The position numbers were made by a program, and so were the translations under genes. This document shows, in pieces, positions 1 to 7,679 of a DNA stretch of 64,000 bases (position 1 is its first letter; each line of letters starts with the position of its first letter). Origin of the DNA: Acidiferrobacteraceae bacterium (GTDB taxonomy: Bacteria > Pseudomonadota > Gammaproteobacteria > Arenicellales > UBA868); contig PBJL01000031.1 in assembly GCA_002721105.1 (NCBI GenBank), positions 78,086 to 142,085 on the forward strand, read 5' to 3'. Under the pieces are notes generated by a model that was not told the origin of the DNA, did no database searches, and saw only the letters and a program-made list of their open reading frames with translations.

Positions 1-313
1 CAGCAATAAGTTGCTTTTCAACAGAGTTATCGTGGTCAGATGAAACTAACAACCATTCATCTGGGCCAAGCCAGCTCACCCTTGTATTTAGGTTAGTTGA
101 GCTTGTATTGGGTCTTAATGGTATCTTTTGCTCTAAAACAAGTGCCGCTTGGGATAGTGCCAAATCTTCCGATGAATTAATACGAAGATTTAAATGCAGA
201 CAAAATGGAATTTCAGTGATTGAAATGATTGAATCGCTTTTTGTATTTTTGTTTTGCTTGTATTCCCTATGCGAAAAAAGTGGGCTACGAGCTTGTATGG
301 ATTGGGAATTCAT
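1..313 (-). CDS. soxG: Sarcosine oxidase gamma subunit (3' end outside window)
   Basis: This is the N-terminal 104 codons of the gamma subunit of heterotetrameric sarcosine oxidase; the rest lies beyond the left edge. Reading the minus strand from the ATG at 313 gives an open frame to base 1. It contains the stretch V-S-W-L-G-P-D-E-W-L-L, which is characteristic of SoxG and of the related GcvT-like fold. The gene starts 23 nt after the soxA stop and completes the order soxB-soxD-soxA-soxG known for this enzyme. Family members are about 180-200 residues, so roughly half is visible. In the complex the gamma subunit packs against the folate-binding part of the alpha subunit and has no redox centre of its own. 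No strong ribosome-binding site precedes the ATG, so coupling to soxA translation is likely (inference). Confidence 0.9.
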   Translation of the reverse strand, partial: MNSQSIQARSPLFSHREYKQNKNTKSDSIISITEIPFCLHLNLRINSSEDLALSQAALVLEQKIPLRPNTSSTNLNTRVSWLGPDEWLLVSSDHDNSVEKQLIA

Positions 314-336
314 AATCTAAGACGAGTTGGAATATT

Positions 337-3300
337 TTAGGAAGTTTTTTGTCGACGATTCTCGGGATCAAAAAAAACAGGTGAGCATATTTCAACCGGA
401 AATATCTCACCGTGTAATAACTGTGCATAAATAATCTTACCGAGTAGCGATTGCCCACCACGAACTAAACCTAAAGCGATAGACCGATCTAACACAGAGC
501 TGAAATAACTGGATGTGACATGACCAATCATTTTTACTGGCTTTATTGTGGATGGTTGCTCTACCAACTGTGCGCCTTCAGGCAAAACGTTATCTGAATC
601 TATCGGCATTAAGCCGACTAATTGTTTTCGATTTTGTTTCAACATTTCTGGGCGTGTCAATGATCGTTTTCCAATAAAATCTTTTTTTTCTGAAATCATA
701 CTTTTCATACCAAGGTCCAAAGGTGTGACTGATCCATCGGTATCTTGCCCAACTATTATGTAGCCTTTTTCAGCACGAAGAACATGCATGGTTTCAGTTC
801 CATAAGGCTCTATTTGAAACTCTTTTCCAGCCTCCATTAGAGAATCCCATAAAAGGGACCCATAATTTGATGAAACATTAATCTCATAAGTTCGCTCTCC
901 ACTAAAACTGATACGGAAAATTCGTGCTGGTATGCCGGATACACTTCCATTCTTAAACGACATGAAAGGAAATTGATCATCGGATAAGTCGATATCAGAG
1001 GAAACTTTTGATAAGACTTTGCGGCTATTTGGGCCGGTCAAATTAATTACAGTCCAGTGATCTGTGACAGACGTTAAATAAACCTGTAATTCGGGCCACT
1101 CAGTTTGGACCCATTTCTCCATCCATGCTAACACATAAGCGGCATTTCCGGTTGTTGTATTCATCAAGTATTGATTTTCGCTTAACCGAGAGGTGACTCC
1201 ATCATCCAAAACCATTCCATCCTCAGTCAGCATAATCCCATATCTACATCGACCAACTTTTAAGCTATCCCATGAATTTATATACATCCAATTCAATAAG
1301 GTTACTGAATCTGGTCCTGATATGTGTATCTTACCCAAAGTAGATGCATCGAGTAGCGCAACACGATTACGAGCTGTTTTACATTCTCTTTTTACTGCCT
1401 CAAGCATGCTCTCACCAACATTCGGGTAATACCATGGTCTTTTCCACTGCCCAACATCTTCAAACAGTGCGCCCAAACTTTGATGACAGTCATGCAGTGC
1501 TGTTTTACGAGTCACGTCAAAAAAACGCTTCCCTATTTTCCTCCCCGCAATAGCGCCAAAACTTACTGGAGTATAGTTCGGACGGTAAGTTGTAGTCCCC
1601 ACTTCACTAGGAGATCGGCCCAATGCTTGAGCTAACAACGCCATGCCATTAATATTTCCAAGCTTACCCTGGTCAGTTCCAAAGCCTAGCGCGGTGTATC
1701 GCTTGACATGTTCAACTGAGGTATATCCTTCACGTACGGCTAGCAAGAGGTCGGCTACTGTGGTATCGTTTTGGTAATCTAAAAATTTTTTCCCACCACG
1801 ACCTTCTTTGAGATGATTTGGAACTACCCACATTGGCTGTAAAGATTCTTCAGTATATTGATCAACAGTAGGTACATCTACTTCTAATTCAGCATTAAAT
1901 CCTACAAGCGTAGCTGCTGTAAAGCCCGCTTCCAGCCCTTCTCGCAAACAATCTCTCAATTCAAATGTTCCATTGCAACTACCCGACGATATCTGCGCTT
2001 GAGTTGGCGGACCAGGGATCATGCTTGCGCAACTACTACTATAAATAGGCTTCCCACCTGACTGCGCATGGAGATGGACGGTCGGATTCCATCCTCCGGA
2101 AACAGCAATAGTATCGCAACGTATTTCCCCTTTATGAGTGAGAATTTTATCAAGGGACTTGCTGAGTTTTCCTAAAAGAGCTGATTGAATCTGCCCCCTC
2201 GCGTAACGGACATCAATAACGGCATGTTGATTAAAAATATTGACGCCCTGCGACCTCACTTTTTTTACTAAATCTCCTTGAGGATTAGGCCTAACATCCA
2301 CAACACCTACTAATTCAACTTCGGCATGGATTAATTGCAACGCTGTTCTATAAGCGGAATCATTATTTGTAAAAATTAAGATTCTTCTGCCACAACTTAC
2401 ACCATATCTCATAAGGTAAGACGATACAGCAGAGGCGAGCATTACACCCGGGCGATCATTATTGGAGAAAACTAATGGCCTCTCTATCGCTCCAGTAGCG
2501 AGTACCACTTGTTTAGCGCGAACCCGCCATAACCTCTCTCTTGGAGAAAAATCGGGCCTTTTTTCTAAATGATCTAAACAACGTTGGTGAATGACAAGGA
2601 AATTATGATCATAGTAACCGGTCACCGTGCTTCTAATTAATAATTTTACATTGGGCATTACCTCCAACTCATCAAGAATTGATTTGACCCACCGCATACC
2701 TGGTAATCCGCTGACTACTCGATTTTCATATAAAAGATTACCTCCAAATTCGCATTGGTCATCAACTACAATAACTCTAGCGCCACTTTGTCCGGCAGCT
2801 TTCCCTGCTATTAGTCCTGTTGGGCCGCCGCCAACAATCAACACATCACAGTGTATGTTGATTTTGTCATATTCATCAATATCTGGACCTGATGGCGCAC
2901 TACCCAGGCCAGTCATATTTCTAATTACTTTTTCGTAATGTACCCACATAAACCGAGGCCACATAAATGTCTTGTAATAGAAACCTGCTGGGAACAAGGG
3001 ACTAAACAAACCAAGAATCGAGAGTAAATGAAGTTTTTTAGTTGGCCAACCCCGATGAGAACGAGCTATCAGACCCTCATAGATCTCTACTTGTGTTGCC
3101 CGCAAATTCGGAGTGGTCATATTCTCACGCTCGACCTCAACTATAGCGTTTGGCTCCTCTGCCCATATCCCCACTATATTTCTGGGTCTATGGTATTTAA
3201 AGCTTCTTTGAACCACTTTTATTCCATTGGCCAGTAACGCTGAAGCCAACGTATCACCCTCAAAACCTTGGTATTTTTTATTATTATATTTGAAATTAAT

Positions 3301-3354
3301 TGGTCTAGTTCTTTTAATCCTTCCGTACTTATGTTGCCGTTGATTTTGAGTCAT
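337..3354 (-). CDS. soxA: Sarcosine oxidase alpha subunit
   Basis: Large subunit of the heterotetrameric enzyme that demethylates sarcosine to glycine and passes the one-carbon unit to tetrahydrofolate, releasing H2O2. The 1005 residues match the family length. Order of parts: an N-terminal ferredoxin-like segment (about 1-100) with G-F-E-G-D-T-L-A-S-A-L near residue 30; a dinucleotide-binding domain starting with V-L-I-V-G-G-G-P-T-G near 171-180; and a C-terminal aminomethyltransferase (GcvT-like) folate domain from about residue 615. The gene lies 38 nt after soxD and 23 nt before soxG in one operon. Nothing suggests truncation or frameshift. The related dimethylglycine dehydrogenases have other domain orders and no SoxB/SoxD partners, so the assignment is firm. 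Confidence 0.97.
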   Translation of the reverse strand: MTQNQRQHKYGRIKRTRPINFKYNNKKYQGFEGDTLASALLANGIKVVQRSFKYHRPRNIVGIWAEEPNAIVEVERENMTTPNLRATQVEIYEGLIARSHRGWPTKKLHLLSILGLFSPLFPAGFYYKTFMWPRFMWVHYEKVIRNMTGLGSAPSGPDIDEYDKINIHCDVLIVGGGPTGLIAGKAAGQSGARVIVVDDQCEFGGNLLYENRVVSGLPGMRWVKSILDELEVMPNVKLLIRSTVTGYYDHNFLVIHQRCLDHLEKRPDFSPRERLWRVRAKQVVLATGAIERPLVFSNNDRPGVMLASAVSSYLMRYGVSCGRRILIFTNNDSAYRTALQLIHAEVELVGVVDVRPNPQGDLVKKVRSQGVNIFNQHAVIDVRYARGQIQSALLGKLSKSLDKILTHKGEIRCDTIAVSGGWNPTVHLHAQSGGKPIYSSSCASMIPGPPTQAQISSGSCNGTFELRDCLREGLEAGFTAATLVGFNAELEVDVPTVDQYTEESLQPMWVVPNHLKEGRGGKKFLDYQNDTTVADLLLAVREGYTSVEHVKRYTALGFGTDQGKLGNINGMALLAQALGRSPSEVGTTTYRPNYTPVSFGAIAGRKIGKRFFDVTRKTALHDCHQSLGALFEDVGQWKRPWYYPNVGESMLEAVKRECKTARNRVALLDASTLGKIHISGPDSVTLLNWMYINSWDSLKVGRCRYGIMLTEDGMVLDDGVTSRLSENQYLMNTTTGNAAYVLAWMEKWVQTEWPELQVYLTSVTDHWTVINLTGPNSRKVLSKVSSDIDLSDDQFPFMSFKNGSVSGIPARIFRISFSGERTYEINVSSNYGSLLWDSLMEAGKEFQIEPYGTETMHVLRAEKGYIIVGQDTDGSVTPLDLGMKSMISEKKDFIGKRSLTRPEMLKQNRKQLVGLMPIDSDNVLPEGAQLVEQPSTIKPVKMIGHVTSSYFSSVLDRSIALGLVRGGQSLLGKIIYAQLLHGEIFPVEICSPVFFDPENRRQKTS

Positions 3355-3392
3355 TTTTCTAAATTACCATTCAGTTTTTTATTTCTTACAAA

Positions 3393-3638
3393 TCATGACT
3401 CATCAAAAGAATATGTGATCGTGTTACGGTTTTTATTAAACCATCGTCCACAACCAGCTATGTGGCACCACTGTTCGTCGTGAGGCCCCTTGGTATTTTT
3501 TCGAAAAAATAGATAATCCGCCCACTCTTCATTGGAAAGTTCTTTCGTACGCAATGGACGCTTTATATCAGCTTCCCCTCCGTAACTATACTCAGCTTCA
3601 TCTCGCAATCCGCACCATGGGCATCGAATGATTAACAT
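3393..3638 (-). CDS. soxD: Sarcosine oxidase delta subunit
   Basis: Small zinc-binding subunit of sarcosine oxidase, 81 residues. The sequence opens with M-L-I-I-R-C-P-W-C-G and later has W-C-H-I-A-G-C-G. Cys6, Cys9, His59 and Cys63 therefore sit where the structural zinc ligands are known in the Corynebacterium enzyme. The subunit has no redox role and stabilises the assembled complex. The ATG lies 12 nt after the soxB stop and 38 nt before soxA, which is the invariant position of soxD in these operons. Length and all four ligands are normal, so the protein should be functional. Confidence 0.96.
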   Translation of the reverse strand: MLIIRCPWCGLRDEAEYSYGGEADIKRPLRTKELSNEEWADYLFFRKNTKGPHDEQWCHIAGCGRWFNKNRNTITYSFDES

Positions 3639-3650
3639 TGGGTATTTGCC

Positions 3651-4904
3651 TTAATGTGCAACGCCAGCTGCACCATGTTCGTCGATCAAAGCGCCGGAGA
3701 CAAATCGCTGTAAATCAAATGGTGCATTTAGACTATGGGGGGCATTTCGAGCAATAGTGTGTGCAAATACCCAGCCTGAACCAGGTGTTGCTTTGAAGCC
3801 TCCAGTGCCCCATCCACCATTCAAATATAATCCTTCGACAGGAGTCTTACTAATTATAGGACAGGCATCTGGGCAAACATCAACTATTCCGCCCCACTGC
3901 CGAAGCATTCTCACTCTGCTAAAGATTGGGAACAATTCAATTATAGCTGCAACATTATCTTCGATAACGGAAAAACTGCCTCTTTGCCCATAACCATTGT
4001 AAGAGTCTATTCCTGCGCCGATTACTAGCTCGCCTTTATCAGATTGGCTAATGTAGCCGTGTACCGCATTTGACATCACTACCGTATTCAATATTGGTTT
4101 TATGGGTTCTGAAACTAACGCCTGTAAAGGGTGGCTTTCTATTGGTAACCTGAAGCCTGCCATTTCTGCCAAAATACTAGAATGTCCCGCTACCACTATA
4201 CCTACCTTTGGCGCGTGTATGATCCCAAGGGTGGTATCCACACCGCTAACCTTTATTCCATCTCTGTTGATACCAATGACCTCACAATTTTGAATGATGT
4301 CAACACCAAAGGAATCTGCCGCGCGGGCAAAACCCCATGCCACAGCATCATGCCGTGCCACACCACCCCTAGGCTGAAATGATGCGCCAAGAATTGGATA
4401 TCTTGCGGTTGATGAAACATTTATAGCTGGAATAATTTCACTAATCTCCTTAGGAGTTAGTACTTGACTATCTATACCATTAAGATAATTAGCATTTGAG
4501 CGACGATATATATCTCTCATATCTTGAAGGTTATGCCCAAGATTCATGACCCCTCTTTGACTAAACATCACGTTATAATTTATATCTTTGCTTAAATTTT
4601 CCCAAAGTCTTAGTGATTTCTCATACAAATGAGCCGATTCATCCCAAAGATAATTCGATCTCACTATAGTTGTATTTCGACCTGTATTGCCACCACCAAT
4701 CCAGCCTTTTTCTAGTACCGCGACATTCCGAATGCCGTGCTCAGATGCAAGGTAATATGCGGTTGCAAGGCCATGCCCGCCGCCACCTATAATAATCACA
4801 TCGTATTGCTTCTTTGGTGGCGGGCTACGCCATGCTTCACGCCAATTTTCATGGTGTGTAATTGCATTTCTTGCCAAACTAAAAATGGAATACCTATTGT
4901 GCAT
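3651..4904 (-). CDS. soxB: Sarcosine oxidase beta subunit
   Basis: Flavoprotein subunit that oxidises the N-methyl group of sarcosine. From the chosen ATG it has 417 residues. A Rossmann motif, [12 protein letters not shown], lies at about 34-45, and R-H-D-A-V-A-W near residue 185 contains the His that carries covalent FMN in characterised homologues. The N-terminal pattern [11 protein letters not shown], followed by W-R-E-A-W-R, is typical of SoxB. An upstream TTG in frame (4916) would add four residues; the ATG at 4904 agrees better with the family start. It follows glyA by about 115 nt and precedes soxD by 12 nt. Its product H2O2 implies a catalase or peroxidase elsewhere (inference). Confidence 0.96.
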   Translation of the reverse strand: MHNRYSIFSLARNAITHHENWREAWRSPPPKKQYDVIIIGGGGHGLATAYYLASEHGIRNVAVLEKGWIGGGNTGRNTTIVRSNYLWDESAHLYEKSLRLWENLSKDINYNVMFSQRGVMNLGHNLQDMRDIYRRSNANYLNGIDSQVLTPKEISEIIPAINVSSTARYPILGASFQPRGGVARHDAVAWGFARAADSFGVDIIQNCEVIGINRDGIKVSGVDTTLGIIHAPKVGIVVAGHSSILAEMAGFRLPIESHPLQALVSEPIKPILNTVVMSNAVHGYISQSDKGELVIGAGIDSYNGYGQRGSFSVIEDNVAAIIELFPIFSRVRMLRQWGGIVDVCPDACPIISKTPVEGLYLNGGWGTGGFKATPGSGWVFAHTIARNAPHSLNAPFDLQRFVSGALIDEHGAAGVAH

Positions 4905-5018
4905 AGAATTTTTCAAATAATGTTTATTTTAGAGCGAATTCACTATATCTCGAGATCACTCAGAGAGAGGAAATAGCATGAAAAAGCGTTATTCGAGAAA
5001 AATAGTATGCTGCATTGT

Positions 5019-6272
5019 TTAAGAATATACCGGATATTTTGCACACATTTTTTTTACGTCTTCACGAATATCATCTATCACTGATTCATTGCCGAAATTA
5101 TCTAGAATGGTAGAAATCCAATCTGCTATTTGAGTCATCTCTTTTTCTTTAAATCCTCGGGTCGTCCCAGCTGGTGTTCCAATTCTTAATCCACTAGTAA
5201 CAAAAGGAGATCTAGGATCATTCGGGACAGCATTTTTATTTACAGTAATGTATGCTCGACCGAGTGCAGCATCAGCATCCTTGCCAGTTATGTCCTTATC
5301 AATTAGATCCACTAAGAATAGATGATTATCAGTGCCACCTGAAACGATGGAATAGCCTCGTTCTATAAACTTTTCTGCCATCGCTTGGGCATTCGAAATA
5401 ACTTGTTTTTGATAATCGTTAAACGCCGGCTCTAAAGCCTCTTTAAAGGCGACCGCCTTGCCGGCAATAACATGCATTAGTGGTCCACCTTGAGTGCCTG
5501 GAAAAACTAAGGAATTTATTTTTTTTGCGATATCACCATTTTCGCGCGCGATTATCATGCCACCACGAGCTCCTCTCAAAGTTTTATGAGTAGTAGTGGT
5601 AGTAACATCCGCGACCAATATCGGGCTCGGATATAGTCCCGTTGCTACAAGACCGGCGACATGCGCCATATCCACCATCAGTAACGCACCTATTTTGTCC
5701 GCGATCCATCGAAATCGTTGCCAATCTATAACTCGACTGTAGGCCGAAAACCCAGCTACTATCATCCTTGGAGAATGCTCTTGAGCAATTGCTTCGACTT
5801 GCTCATAGTCTATTTCACCAGTTGCTGTATTTAATCCATAATGGCGCGCATTATATAGCTGTCCGGAGAAATTAACTGGAGCACCGTGGGTTAAATGTCC
5901 TCCGTGGGCTAAGCTCATACCTAAAACACTATCACCAGGTTTCAGCAATGCCATATACACAGCAGCGTTTGCTTGTGATCCCGAATGAGGTTGCACATTT
6001 ACAAAGGGCGCGCCAAATAATTCTTTAGCTCTATCAATTGCTAAAGTCTCCGCCACATCAACGTACTCGCATCCACCATAATAACGTTTACCAGGATAAC
6101 CCTCCGCATATTTATTTGTGAGAACTGAACCTTGCGCCTCCAACACTCTCGGACTTGTGTAATTTTCAGAAGCTATTAACTCAATGTGTTGTTCCTGTCT
6201 CTTTTGCTCATCACTAATTGCTTTGGCTAGCTCGGGGTCAATGTCTGCAATACTTTGTTTTTTATTAAACAT
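5019..6272 (-). CDS. glyA: Serine hydroxymethyltransferase
   Basis: PLP enzyme that interconverts serine plus THF with glycine plus 5,10-methylene-THF. The 417-residue product has the PLP-lysine motif [13 protein letters not shown] and the usual N-terminal [13 protein letters not shown] and ATG codons stand in tandem at 6275 and 6272; ATG is preferred. As first gene of the glyA-soxBDAG run it can turn both products of sarcosine oxidase, glycine and methylene-THF, into serine. This linkage is known from other sox operons. A perfect 8-bp inverted repeat lies 42-62 nt upstream of the start and is a candidate control site. Whether this is the only glyA of the organism cannot be told. Confidence 0.98.
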   Translation of the reverse strand: MFNKKQSIADIDPELAKAISDEQKRQEQHIELIASENYTSPRVLEAQGSVLTNKYAEGYPGKRYYGGCEYVDVAETLAIDRAKELFGAPFVNVQPHSGSQANAAVYMALLKPGDSVLGMSLAHGGHLTHGAPVNFSGQLYNARHYGLNTATGEIDYEQVEAIAQEHSPRMIVAGFSAYSRVIDWQRFRWIADKIGALLMVDMAHVAGLVATGLYPSPILVADVTTTTTHKTLRGARGGMIIARENGDIAKKINSLVFPGTQGGPLMHVIAGKAVAFKEALEPAFNDYQKQVISNAQAMAEKFIERGYSIVSGGTDNHLFLVDLIDKDITGKDADAALGRAYITVNKNAVPNDPRSPFVTSGLRIGTPAGTTRGFKEKEMTQIADWISTILDNFGNESVIDDIREDVKKMCAKYPVYS

Positions 6273-6313
6273 CACATGCGCCTAAAATATTTGTTGAAGT
6301 AATACCGTTAATC

Positions 6314-6334
6314 TTTCAGACATTAAGTCTGAAA
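6314..6334. repeat. Inverted repeat upstream of glyA
   Basis: A perfect hyphenated palindrome, TTTCAGAC-ATTAA-GTCTGAAA, with 8-bp arms and a 5-nt centre. It sits just upstream of the glyA start. It could be an operator for a dimeric regulator of the glyA-sox operon or a weak leader hairpin. No T-run follows on either strand, so it is not an intrinsic terminator. No regulator gene lies nearby. Confidence 0.45.
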
Positions 6335-6491
6335 TATATCCATTATTCATGAAGAAAAATGTTCATAAGGTTCTTTTGGATTATGAAGCACCAAAAGCCC
6401 TAAATAACAATTGTAACCATAGAAACATAAAGGGGCTAGCCAATCAGCAAAGTTTCCCGTGTCGAAGAGAAAAGATATGGATATATAGTCC

Positions 6492-7232
6492 TTAGGAGTA
6501 AAATTTTTTGAGACCTATTAGGGCATTTTCCCCATGATAATTCATTTGTTCGTTTGTGTAACGCCAACTTGAACCTACCGGACACGATATTCTTGACATG
6601 CACTGATAATCACATGGTGAACCATCAAGTATCCTATACGATGCGCATTCATTCAATCCAAATGTATCTATACTGCGTACCGCGCCCGCCGGACATTTTG
6701 GCTGACATGGTTTTTTAACGCATTCATCGCATGGTGACTGGCTCTCAATTTTTAAAGTACACTCGATATTCAGGTCGATAACTAATGCTGCTCTGCATGC
6801 AAACCAAGTTCCAAATTTTGGGCTAATATCAAGACCTAGCAATGAAGGATGACTCCAACCCGCTTGACGACTTAGTTGTTGTAGAGGCACTGGTAACGTT
6901 CCGGGATATAACCAATCTATCTTTGCATGACTCCATTCTCTCCCCTTAAACTCTTCTATCGTTTTAATGGTATACGTATCAATTGGGTCAGGTGATGTCC
7001 AATGATTTTTCCTGATAATCTCCCATAATTCACCTCCTACTGACCCTATTAAAACTATGCGACACCCTTTAGGTAATCCTATATTTAACGATCTGAATTG
7101 TAATCTTAAGGAATTGGACCATTCTTCTGGGTCCATAACCGATAATAAGCTAAAACCTTTAGCTTTTAGCCATTTAGTTAATAAAGAAACCCCGCTACGC
7201 GGGGTTTCCTCGAGATCAGAACCCACCTCCAT
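6492..7232 (-). CDS. QueG-like iron-sulfur protein of unknown function
   Basis: A 246-residue frame related to epoxyqueuosine reductase QueG but shorter (QueG is about 350-380) and lacking the C-terminal HEAT region. The region at about 112-144 (T-L-P-V, then Q-A-G-W, then F-G-T-W-F) can be aligned without gaps to the QueG stretch that begins V-D-T-x-P-V; the Asp known as catalytic in QueG falls on Gly111 here. Two cysteine clusters follow: C168, C171, C176, C180 with C-P, and C196, C207, C211, C217 with C-P, suggesting two [4Fe-4S] clusters. The first has four residues rather than the usual two between its second and third Cys. Start is uncertain: an intrinsic terminator falls over codons 9-18, ATG 7232 lacks a spaced ribosome-binding site, and the next in-frame ATG is 7136. 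It lies 220 nt upstream of glyA on the same strand. A true queuosine enzyme is not excluded. Confidence 0.7.
   Translation of the reverse strand: MEVGSDLEETPRSGVSLLTKWLKAKGFSLLSVMDPEEWSNSLRLQFRSLNIGLPKGCRIVLIGSVGGELWEIIRKNHWTSPDPIDTYTIKTIEEFKGREWSHAKIDWLYPGTLPVPLQQLSRQAGWSHPSLLGLDISPKFGTWFACRAALVIDLNIECTLKIESQSPCDECVKKPCQPKCPAGAVRSIDTFGLNECASYRILDGSPCDYQCMSRISCPVGSSWRYTNEQMNYHGENALIGLKKFYS
7179..7208 (-). terminator. Intrinsic terminator after the small lipoprotein gene
   Basis: On the minus strand a perfect 10-bp GC-rich stem (GAAACCCCGC / GCGGGGTTTC, arms 7199-7208 and 7186-7195) with a 3-nt loop is followed by TTTATTAA. It begins 34 nt past the lipoprotein stop at 7242, which is the normal place for that gene's terminator. 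The T-run is on the minus side only, so it is directional. It overlaps the first codons of the longest QueG-like frame, arguing for a later start of that gene or for read-through. It is the only canonical intrinsic terminator I found in the window. Confidence 0.85.
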
Positions 7233-7241
7233 CCTTAATTA

Positions 7242-7367
7242 TTATGAGTCACCACAAAGCCAGTTTAGTACTACTGAATTACAAGCACTGTCGGCAGTGT
7301 CCGATAAGGTTGCACAACCGCTCAACATCGTAGTAGCTAAAATAAGGCTAAATATTACTTTCTTCAT
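7242..7367 (-). CDS. Small lipoprotein, 41 residues
   Basis: The precursor starts M-K-K-V-I-F-S-L-I-L, continues with a hydrophobic stretch and reaches a lipobox L-S-G-C at residues 15-18, so signal peptidase II should cleave before Cys18. The mature part is only 24 residues and has two more cysteines, C29 and C38, that could form a disulfide. The ribosome-binding site is excellent (AAAAGGAGA, nine bases between GGAG and ATG), a promoter candidate lies just upstream, and an intrinsic terminator follows. Together these mark a real, probably monocistronic and well-expressed gene. The layout resembles small envelope lipoproteins such as entericidins, but I see no family-specific motif and assign no function. 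Confidence 0.8.
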   Translation of the reverse strand: MKKVIFSLILATTMLSGCATLSDTADSACNSVVLNWLCGDS

Positions 7368-7679
7368 ATTTCTAGTCTCCTTTTCTATTTGCCACATTAA
7401 TGTAGCACGCTGAGTGCGTCAACTAATAGAAGCCTGCTTGCGTATTGTCTGATTATAATGATTAATAAAATTCACCACTATAATTTTTGCTATTTTTATC
7501 ATGGTGCCCACCCGATTAAAATAGATTTTGGCCTATTCTCAAGGTTTTTAACCTTAAAATTGGTAATTAAGCACATTTGAAGTTGCATATTCACATTCAG
7601 GTCCAAAAAATCAACCCACTTCACAGTAGCGCGCCAAAACGTTACCCTAATACCATTTGAATACAAAACTCTGAATATT
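7368..7679. other. Intergenic region between lipoprotein and ETF-QO genes
   Basis: This 312-nt divergent spacer holds the minus-strand lipoprotein promoter described separately. On the plus strand there are two TATAAT hexamers at 7454-7459 and 7479-7484 that could serve ETF-QO as -10 boxes, but neither has a recognisable -35 box at 16-18 nt. No RNA gene is seen. A minus-strand open frame runs through part of it from inside ETF-QO and is judged spurious. Confidence 0.5.
7394..7422 (-). promoter_or_regulatory. Candidate promoter of the small lipoprotein gene
   Basis: On the minus strand TTGACG (7417-7422) is followed after exactly 17 nt by TAATGT (7394-7399). The -35 box is near consensus and the -10 box is weak. 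Transcription would start near 7387 and leave about 20 nt of leader with the ribosome-binding site. An imperfect dyad, GCCACATT/AATGTAGC, at 7391-7406 overlaps the -10 box and could be an operator. Confidence 0.5.

Noticed and set aside
6373..6397. CTTTTGG/CCAAAAG inverted repeat as terminator of the QueG-like gene
   Set aside because: The stem has seven base pairs, an 11-nt loop and no T-run after it on the minus strand.
6276..6491. Possible glycine riboswitch before glyA
   Set aside because: The paired GG-rich aptamer cores expected for this class are not visible on the minus strand; only the short palindrome is notable.
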